Assembly: GCA_019695455.1 (NCBI GenBank)
Contig: JAEUAC010000319.1
Coordinates: forward strand, 1-6,737
DNA length: 6,737 nt
Direction of reading: 5' to 3'
Source of the DNA: Methylorubrum extorquens
GTDB lineage: Bacteria > Pseudomonadota > Alphaproteobacteria > Rhizobiales > Beijerinckiaceae
A program made the translations under genes and the position numbers. Positions within the stretch are counted from its first letter, which is position 1. Each line of letters starts with the position of its first letter. This document shows, piece after piece, positions 1 through 5,770 of this stretch. The notes below the pieces were generated by a model. That model made no database searches. It was not told where the DNA came from and saw nothing but the letters and a program-made list of their open reading frames with translations.

Positions 1-437
1 AGAGCCCGGTCTCGCAGTTCCGCACCGCCCTCAACGACGAGGTCGCGGCCGGCCGGCTCAGCGTCCAGGAGACCGGCAACCAGATCGTGGTGCGCATCGC
101 GGCGGCGCTGTTCGCGCCGGGCGACGCGACCGTGAAGCCCGAATTCGCCGGCATGATCCAGCGGCTCGCGACCCTGCTCGACAAGCAGGCGGGCGCCGTG
201 AGGGTCGTCGGCCACACCGACAGCCAGCCGATCCGCAACGTGCGGTTCGCGTCGAACTTCGCCCTCTCGGAGGAGCGCGCCAAGGCGGTCGCGGGCCTCC
301 TCAAGGCGGGCCTCGCCCGGCCGGACCGCGTCGCCGTGGACGGCAAGGGCGCGGACGTGCCCATCGCCGACAACAAGACGCCCGACGGGCGCGCCAAGAA
401 CCGGCGCGTCGAGATCCTGATCCCGCGGAACGGGTGA
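1..437 (+). CDS. tssL: TssL (DotU/IcmH) C-terminal OmpA-like peptidoglycan-binding domain, 5'-truncated by the window
   Basis: The reading frame is open from base 3 to the TGA at 435-437 (144 visible codons); the true start lies upstream, and the GTG at 87 is only an internal codon. TssL is an inner-membrane component of the T6SS membrane complex that partners TssM. The visible part is the OmpA-like domain found at the C-terminus of extended TssL proteins. It shows LFAPGDATVKPEF at its start, GHTDSQPI (Asp codon 219-221), SNFALSEERAKAV (Arg codon 276-278) and the closing KNRRVEILI strand. The Asp and Arg correspond to the pair that grips diaminopimelate in OmpA proteins, so peptidoglycan binding is probably retained. 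The GHTD-x-PI-x(6)-SNxALS pattern is typical of TssL rather than of outer-membrane OmpA. The cytoplasmic DotU domain and membrane helix are not in the window. tssM follows after 49 bases on the same strand. Family assignment is strong; the complete architecture is inferred. Confidence 0.93.
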   Translation, partial: SPVSQFRTALNDEVAAGRLSVQETGNQIVVRIAAALFAPGDATVKPEFAGMIQRLATLLDKQAGAVRVVGHTDSQPIRNVRFASNFALSEERAKAVAGLLKAGLARPDRVAVDGKGADVPIADNKTPDGRAKNRRVEILIPRNG

Positions 438-486
438 TCGCGGCCCGCGCCGCCGATCCCCGGACCCGCATGGAGCCCGCTGCGCC

Positions 487-3400
487 ATGAGCCTGAAGAC
501 CGCGCTCCGCTACGCCTGCATCGTGCTCGGCGCGCTCGCCCTCGCGGCGCTCGTCTGGTTCGCGGGCCCGCTCGTGGCGATCGGGGCCGTGCGGCCCCTC
601 GACGGGTTCTGGATCCCGTTCGGGATCAGCGCCGCCATCGTGCTGGCGGCGCTCGGCTACGTGGGCTTCGACGTCTGGCGCGCGCGGCGGTCGGCGGCCG
701 CCCTGGAGGCCGCGCTCAGCGAGAGCGAGGAGGTCACCAGCGACGGCGAGGTCCTGCGCGAGACGATGAAGGACGCGCTCTCGACGCTGAGGAAGGCGCG
801 GGGCTCCAAAGGCGACTTCCTCTACGAGCTGCCCTGGTACATCATCATCGGGCCGCCCGGCTCCGGCAAGACGACGGCGCTCGTCAATTCCGGCCTCAAG
901 TTCCCCCTGAACCAGTCGGGATCGCCGGAGGCCGTCGCCGGCTTGGGCGGCACCCGCTACTGCGACTGGTGGTTCACGGAGGACGCCGTCCTCATCGACA
1001 CGGCCGGCCGCTACACGACGCAGGATTCGGACGCCAAGGCCGACCGCACGAGCTGGCTCGCCTTCCTGGACCTCCTCAAGACGAACCGGCCGCGCCAGCC
1101 CATCAACGGCGTCGTCATCGCGATCTCGCTCGACGACCTGCTCACGGGATCGGACGAGGAGATCACGGCGCACGCGAACGCGGTCCGCAAGCGCCTCCTG
1201 GAGCTGCACGAGCGGCTGAACGTCGACTTCCCGGTCTACGCGCTGTTCACGAAGGCGGACCTCGTGGCGGGGTTCTCCGAGTTCTTCGGCTCGCTCGGCG
1301 AGACCGACCGCCGCATGGTCTGGGGCCACACGTTCCAGACGGCCGACAAGACGCGCAACATGATCGGCGAGGTGCCGGGCGAGTTCGACGCGCTGGTCGA
1401 GCGCCTGAACCAATGGCTGCCGGACCGCCTGCAGGACGAGCCGACGCCCACGAGCCGCGTCGTCCTGTTCGGCTTCCCGAGCCAGATGGCGGCGGCCAAG
1501 ACCCACGTCGTCGAGTTCCTGAACCGCATCTTCGAGCCGACGCGCTACCACGCGAACGCCACGCTGCGCGGCTTCTACTTCGCCTCGGGCACGCAGCAGG
1601 GCACGCCGATCGACCAGCTGATCGGCGCGCTGTCGCGCTCGTTCGGCTCCGAGGACATGGCGGCCGCCCGCTATTCGGGCCTCGGCAAGAGCTTCTTCCT
1701 GACCGACCTCCTCAAGAAGGTGATCATCGGGGAGGCCGGCTGGGTCTCCACCAACCGGGCCGCCGTGCGGCGGGCCAACATGCTGCGGATCGCGGGCTAC
1801 GCCGCGCTCGGCCTCGCCTCGGCCACGCTCGTCGGCCTGTGGTGGACCAGCTACCTCCGCAACAGCCAGCTCGTGGCGCAGTCGAACACGGCGCTGACCA
1901 AGTACCGGGGCGAGGCGACGGACATCCTGCGCGAATCGGTGGTCGCGGACCGCAACTTCGCCAAGGTGCTGCCGCTCCTCAACACGCTCCGCTACCTGCC
2001 CACCGGCTACGCGATGCGGGAGGACGGCACGCCCGTCCTCGCCACGATGGGCCTGTCGCAGCGCGACCGGCTGCAATCGGCGTCGGAGACGACCTACCAC
2101 ACCGCGCTCGAGCGGATGTTCCGCTCCCGGCTGATCTTCCGCATGGAGGAGCAGCTGGAGGCGAACCGCAACAACCCGTCCTTCATCTACGAGGCCCTGA
2201 AGGTCTACCTCATGCTCGGCGGCCGGCCCGAGGCGCCGCCGGACCGCGACCTGATCCTCGCCTGGATGCGGCGCGACTGGGCCGAGACCCTCTATCCGGG
2301 CGCCGGCTTCGCTCGCGGGCGCGAGCTGCTGGAGCAGCACCTCGTCGCCATGCTCGACCTCGAGGACGGCACGGCGCCGCTCGTCAGCATCAACCAGTCG
2401 CTGGTCGAGGACAGCCAGCGCACGCTCGCGCGGCTCAGCGTCGCCGAGCGCGCCTACGAGTTGCTGAAGTCCCAGGCCCGGGCCGGCAGCGCCCGCGACT
2501 GGACGGTCGCCCGCGCCGGCGGCGCGGACGCGAACCTCGTCTTCGAGGTGACGGGCGGCGGCGATCTCGACAGCGTTCGGGTGCCGTTCTTCTTCACCTA
2601 CGACGGGTTCTTCGAGGCCTTCATCGACCGCTTCGGCGACGTCGCCGAGAACGTCGACAAGGATCGCTGGGTGCTCGGCGCGGCCGGACAGCAGCAGGCC
2701 TACACGGCCCAGTACAGCTCGCTCTTCGGCGACCTCCTCAAGGTCTATGCCCGCGAGTTCACGCCGGCCTGGACGGTGCCGCTCGGCCGGCTGAAGCTGA
2801 AGTCCATGACGGCCGACAAGCCGCGCTACACGGCCCTGCAGGCGCTCTCGGCGCCGACCTCGCCCCTGAAGCAGGTCATCGAATCCATCCGCGAGGAGAC
2901 GCAGCTCACGCGCGAGCGGCCGGCAAGCCCCGGCGCCGGCGCGCAGGCGGGCCGCGGCGGCGACCCGGTGCGCCAGGCGCGCGCCAAGGCGATCGTCGCC
3001 GGGGCCGCCATGGGCGAGGCGGAGCGCGCCGCGAGCGGGATCCTCCCGTCGAGCGTGGCCTCGACGGCGTCGGCGCTCGGCCGGCTCGCGGCCGAGAACA
3101 CCCTGTCCGGCCGCGTGCCCACGCCGGGCGCCGGGGCCGAGCGCATCGTCGTGCCCCGCAACGAGGCGCCGGGCGCCAACATCGAGGCGCAGTTCAAGAC
3201 GGTCCACCAGCTGCTGGAGGGCGACGCGGGTCGGCGCACCATCGACGCGATGGTCAACAACCTGAACGAGCTCAAGAACGCGGCGCTCGAGGCGACCAAC
3301 CCGTCCACCGCCCAGGCGGCCAACGTGGCGCTCGTCACGCAGACGCGGAACCTGCGCTCGCTCGCCTCCCGCTTCCCGCCGCCCTTCGAGCCCATGCTGC

Positions 3401-4179
3401 GCGGCGTCGCGAACGAGTTCGAGGGGTCGGCGACCGGGGCCGCGGTCTCGCAGATCCAGCAGATGATGGCCGACCAGGTCGTGCGCGACTGCCAGCAGAT
3501 CGTGACGAACCGCTACCCGTTCCAGAAGGCGAGCGACCGCGAGGTGCCGATCGCCGACTTCGCGCGGCTGTTCGCGCCGAACGGCGTGTTCGACAAGTTC
3601 TTCCAGGCGAACCTCGCGGGCCGGGCCGACCGCACCCGCGCGCAATGGACCTGGAAGGCGGACGACCAGATCGCCCGCGCCCTGTCGCCCGCCGCCCTGC
3701 GGGAATTCCAGCGCGCGTCGGAGATCCGCGACGCCTTCTTCCCGACGGGCGGCACCATGCCGGCGGTCTCCATGGCCGTGACGCCGCTGACGCTCGGCGG
3801 CGACATGGCGCGCGCCAAGCTCGACATCAACGGCTCGGTCGTCGTCACCCAGCAGGGCATCAACACGCCCTCGCAGCTGCAATGGCCCGGGCCGTCCGGC
3901 CTCGGCCGGACCGCGATCCTCCTCGAGACCGGCGGCGGCGGGGGCGGCTTCTTCGGCGGCGCCACGCCCGTCCAGTCGCAGACGCTGCTCGAGCGCAACG
4001 GCGTCTGGTCGCTGTTCCGGCTGCTCGATGCCGGCTCGGTGCTGCGCCAGGGGGACGCCGTGGTCGCGACCTTCGTGGCCGGCGGGCGCGAGGTGTCGTA
4101 CCGGTTCAACGTGTCGTCCATCCAGAATCCTCTCGTCCTGCCGGCTCTCCGCGAGTTCCGGTGTCCGACGGGGATCTGA
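487..4179 (+). CDS. tssM: TssM (IcmF/ImpL), T6SS membrane-complex subunit with intact Walker A motif
   Basis: Complete 1230-residue protein, normal for TssM. It links TssL in the inner membrane to the TssJ lipoprotein, and its long C-terminal part lies in the periplasm. Two helices form an N-terminal hairpin (about residues 8-34 and 42-62). The cytoplasmic region carries Walker A GPPGSGKTT (122-130), a Walker B-like VLIDTAG (168-174) and FTKADL (254-259, G4-like). A third helix spans about 433-455. The periplasmic part has the IcmF landmarks VPFFFTYDGFF (699-709), RFPPPFEP (962-969), a C-x(6)-RYPF motif (1002-1012), VWSLFRLLD (1173-1181) and a final FRCPTGI. A Pro/Ala/Gly-rich stretch at about 812-898 and a Gly6 run at 1149-1154 look like flexible linkers. 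The Walker A motif resembles Agrobacterium TssM, for which ATP hydrolysis is reported; some enterobacterial TssM proteins lack it. Start: ATG preceded by GGAG (472-475, spacing 11); the first helix begins just after it and no in-frame upstream start is seen. tagF begins 4 bases after the stop. Confidence 0.98.
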   Translation: MSLKTALRYACIVLGALALAALVWFAGPLVAIGAVRPLDGFWIPFGISAAIVLAALGYVGFDVWRARRSAAALEAALSESEEVTSDGEVLRETMKDALSTLRKARGSKGDFLYELPWYIIIGPPGSGKTTALVNSGLKFPLNQSGSPEAVAGLGGTRYCDWWFTEDAVLIDTAGRYTTQDSDAKADRTSWLAFLDLLKTNRPRQPINGVVIAISLDDLLTGSDEEITAHANAVRKRLLELHERLNVDFPVYALFTKADLVAGFSEFFGSLGETDRRMVWGHTFQTADKTRNMIGEVPGEFDALVERLNQWLPDRLQDEPTPTSRVVLFGFPSQMAAAKTHVVEFLNRIFEPTRYHANATLRGFYFASGTQQGTPIDQLIGALSRSFGSEDMAAARYSGLGKSFFLTDLLKKVIIGEAGWVSTNRAAVRRANMLRIAGYAALGLASATLVGLWWTSYLRNSQLVAQSNTALTKYRGEATDILRESVVADRNFAKVLPLLNTLRYLPTGYAMREDGTPVLATMGLSQRDRLQSASETTYHTALERMFRSRLIFRMEEQLEANRNNPSFIYEALKVYLMLGGRPEAPPDRDLILAWMRRDWAETLYPGAGFARGRELLEQHLVAMLDLEDGTAPLVSINQSLVEDSQRTLARLSVAERAYELLKSQARAGSARDWTVARAGGADANLVFEVTGGGDLDSVRVPFFFTYDGFFEAFIDRFGDVAENVDKDRWVLGAAGQQQAYTAQYSSLFGDLLKVYAREFTPAWTVPLGRLKLKSMTADKPRYTALQALSAPTSPLKQVIESIREETQLTRERPASPGAGAQAGRGGDPVRQARAKAIVAGAAMGEAERAASGILPSSVASTASALGRLAAENTLSGRVPTPGAGAERIVVPRNEAPGANIEAQFKTVHQLLEGDAGRRTIDAMVNNLNELKNAALEATNPSTAQAANVALVTQTRNLRSLASRFPPPFEPMLRGVANEFEGSATGAAVSQIQQMMADQVVRDCQQIVTNRYPFQKASDREVPIADFARLFAPNGVFDKFFQANLAGRADRTRAQWTWKADDQIARALSPAALREFQRASEIRDAFFPTGGTMPAVSMAVTPLTLGGDMARAKLDINGSVVVTQQGINTPSQLQWPGPSGLGRTAILLETGGGGGGFFGGATPVQSQTLLERNGVWSLFRLLDAGSVLRQGDAVVATFVAGGREVSYRFNVSSIQNPLVLPALREFRCPTGI

Positions 4180-4183
4180 GGCC

Positions 4184-4870
4184 GTGAGATGCGGCCTCTA
4201 CGGCAAGCTGCCGGCCAAGCGCGACTTCGTGGCCGTGGCGACGCCGCGCGACTTCCTCGGCACCTACGAGCCCTGGGTCCAGGGCGCGGTCGCGGCGAGC
4301 CGCACGCGACTGGGCGCCGGCTGGCAGGACGCCTTCCTGCGGGCGCCGATCTGGCGCTTCTGGCTGGGCGCCGACCTGTGCGGGGGCGGGGCCGCGCTCG
4401 GGGCCCTGATGCCGTCGGTCGACGGGGTCGGGCGCTACTTCCCCCTGACCGTGTTCGCGCGCGCCGAGCCCGGCGAGGACCTCGCCCCGCCCGAGATCGA
4501 TCCCCACGAGGGCTGGTTCGGCGCGGCCGAGAGCCTGCTCCTGTCGGCCCTGTCCGAGGGCTGCGTCTACGAGGCCTTCCTCGAGGCGCTGGGAGGCCTC
4601 GCCCCGCCCGCGCTGCGGGGCCCGGACCCGCTCCCGGCCGGGGCCGTGGAGACCGGCGGCGCCGTCGTGGTGCCCGTCGCGCCGACGGATCTCGCCGGCA
4701 CCGTGGCGGCGCTGCGCCGCCGCGAGGGCGGCGGCGCGACCGCGTCCCGCTCGTTCTGGTGGACCGCCGGCGGGGAGGATTTCCCGGCCCGGCTCGTGGT
4801 CGCGCGCCGCATGCCCGATCCGTACCTGTTCACGGGCATGTTGACGGGCCGCTTCGACGAGGCCCAATGA
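4184..4870 (+). CDS. tagF: TagF (ImpM N-terminal domain type), T6SS post-translational repressor
   Basis: 228-residue cytoplasmic protein of the TagF/SciT (ImpM, DUF2094) family. In Pseudomonas aeruginosa TagF represses T6SS activity post-translationally; in Agrobacterium the TagF domain is reported to bind Fha and block assembly. Family marks visible here are GLYGKLPAKRDF (4-15, near the N-terminus as usual), APIWRFWLG (54-62), MPSVDGVGRYFPL (76-88), SFWWT (190-194) and LFTGMLTGRF (215-224). The frame is open upstream to an ATG at 4028, but that would add 52 residues encoded inside tssM with no family similarity. The GTG at 4184 puts the GKLP motif at the expected distance. A GGGG at 4170-4173 (spacing 10) may serve as Shine-Dalgarno; TGAGG at 4177-4181 is too close. 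The 4-base gap to tssM suggests translational coupling. The stop is followed at once by a second in-frame TGA, and pppA lies downstream in the same frame. No predicted signal peptide or membrane helix. Confidence 0.95.
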   Translation: MRCGLYGKLPAKRDFVAVATPRDFLGTYEPWVQGAVAASRTRLGAGWQDAFLRAPIWRFWLGADLCGGGAALGALMPSVDGVGRYFPLTVFARAEPGEDLAPPEIDPHEGWFGAAESLLLSALSEGCVYEAFLEALGGLAPPALRGPDPLPAGAVETGGAVVVPVAPTDLAGTVAALRRREGGGATASRSFWWTAGGEDFPARLVVARRMPDPYLFTGMLTGRFDEAQ

Positions 4871-4918
4871 TGACGCGACCCGCAATCGCCTCACGGCCTC
4901 GCTGAGCGGACACGACAG
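4868..4918 (+). other. In-frame junction tagF / tandem TGA / 15 open codons / pppA
   Basis: The tagF stop (TGA 4868-4870) is followed directly by a second TGA (4871-4873). From 4874 the same frame is open for 15 codons with no stop and no usual start codon until the pppA ATG at 4919. tagF and pppA are therefore in one frame, interrupted only by the tandem stops. An ATGA at 4867-4870 also opens a 12-codon reading frame in another phase, ending at 4905, which could serve re-initiation but has no recognisable product. No promoter-like or terminator-like element is visible here. Confidence 0.75.
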
Positions 4919-5770
4919 ATGGGGTCCGACATCCCGAACCGCGACGCCGACGGCGCCGTCCAGCCTCCCCCGTTCGACGTCGGCGCGGCGAGCCATCCGG
5001 GCAAGGTGCGGCGCGTGAACGAGGACAGCTTCTTCGTCGCGCCCGCCAGCGGCGTCTTCGCCGTGGCCGACGGGATGGGCGGGCACGAGGCGGGCGACGT
5101 CGCCTCGCAGACCATCGTGCGATGCCTGGGCTCGATCGGCCTGCCGGTCTCGGCGGCGGACCTCCTGGCCCGGCTCGAGGACCGGATCCTGCGGGCCAAC
5201 GCGGCCCTGCAGGAGATCGCGCGGGACCGGGGCCGGACGCTCGGCTCCACGGTCGCGATCCTCCTCGTCTACGAGGACCATTTCGCCTGCGTCTGGTCCG
5301 GCGACAGCCGGATCTACCGGGTCCGCGGCGGGGCCATCGCGCAGCTCTCGCGGGACCATACCGAGGTGCGCGACCTCATGGACCGCGGGCTGCTCACGGC
5401 CGAGGAGGCCCGGACCTGGCCGCGCAAGAACGTCATCACGCGCGCCATCGGGGTCCGGGAGGAGCCGGAGCTCGAGCTCGAACACGGCACGCTGGAGCCC
5501 GGAGACCTGTTCGTGATCTGCTCGGACGGCCTGACCGGCCATGTCGAGGACGCGGAGATCCTGGAGCGCGCCGCCGCCGCCGGCTCCCAGGCCGTCTCGG
5601 ACGCGCTCGTGGCGCTGACGCTGGAGCGGGGCGCCTCCGACAACGTGACCGTGGTGGTCGTGCGCTATCTCGCCAAGGCCGCGGCCGCGGGCCGGGCGGG
5701 TTCGGACACGGTCGTCCTGAACCGGGCCGCGCGCCGCGAGGTCGTCGCCGGGCAGGAGACCATCCCGTGA
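4919..5770 (+). CDS. pppA: PppA, PP2C-family Ser/Thr phosphatase of the T6SS phosphorylation switch
   Basis: 283-residue PPM/PP2C phosphatase that should remove phosphate from the target of PpkA (Fha1 in P. aeruginosa, TssL in Agrobacterium) and so turn secretion off. The metal-binding set looks complete: RVNED (Asp36), VADGMGGH (Asp51-Gly52), CSDGL (Asp203) and ASDNV (Asp241). Other PP2C landmarks are TLGSTVA (108-114), SGDSRIYRV (127-135), LSRDHTEV (143-150) and NVITRAIGV (171-179). The catalytic domain covers about 20-252. There is a short N-terminal lead and an Ala-rich C-terminal tail (about 253-283) containing DTVVLNRA. No signal peptide or membrane helix, so cytosolic. The ATG at 4919 is the first start after the two TGA codons at 4868-4873; GAGCGGA (4904-4910, spacing 8) is a modest Shine-Dalgarno. 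It is 48 bases after tagF and in the same frame, whereas Agrobacterium has one TagF-PppA fusion protein. The stop overlaps the ppkA start (GTGA). Confidence 0.97.
   Translation: MGSDIPNRDADGAVQPPPFDVGAASHPGKVRRVNEDSFFVAPASGVFAVADGMGGHEAGDVASQTIVRCLGSIGLPVSAADLLARLEDRILRANAALQEIARDRGRTLGSTVAILLVYEDHFACVWSGDSRIYRVRGGAIAQLSRDHTEVRDLMDRGLLTAEEARTWPRKNVITRAIGVREEPELELEHGTLEPGDLFVICSDGLTGHVEDAEILERAAAAGSQAVSDALVALTLERGASDNVTVVVVRYLAKAAAAGRAGSDTVVLNRAARREVVAGQETIP
5754..5770 (+). promoter_or_regulatory. ppkA ribosome binding site and GTGA stop/start overlap with pppA
   Basis: AGGAGA (5754-5759) lies inside the last codons of pppA, with 7 to 8 bases between it and GTG 5767-5769. The start shares GTGA with the pppA stop TGA (5768-5770). 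This is the best Shine-Dalgarno match among the junctions in the window, and it decides the GTG as the ppkA start. The overlap implies translational coupling of the phosphatase and its opposing kinase. Confidence 0.8.

Noticed and set aside
301..3882. A 1193-codon open frame on the minus strand opposite tssM
   Set aside because: It mirrors tssM. Strong third-position G/C bias removes stop codons from the antisense frame. The product is a monotonous Arg/Ala/Leu/Val/Asp/Glu mix with no domain, and the plus frame is unmistakably TssM.
3884..3893. Perfect palindrome GGCCCGGGCC
   Set aside because: Lies within the tssM coding sequence, has no T-tract or spacing suggesting a terminator or operator, and is expected by chance in DNA this GC-rich.
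4028..4183. Upstream ATG start for tagF giving 280 residues
   Set aside because: The extra 52 residues are an out-of-phase reading of the conserved TssM C-terminus, and TagF proteins begin close to the GKLP motif, which fits GTG 4184.
969..4187. A 1072-codon plus-strand frame overlapping tssM
   Set aside because: Out-of-phase reading of tssM with an Arg/Pro/Ala/His-rich product typical of shadow frames in GC-rich DNA.
4867..4905. Twelve-codon ORF beginning at ATGA over the tagF stop
   Set aside because: Too short and without any recognisable feature to call as a gene; kept only as a possible re-initiation element at the tagF-pppA junction.
4106..5542. Long minus-strand frame across tagF and pppA
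   Set aside because: Its composition is a shadow of the two plus-strand genes, both of which show clear family motifs.
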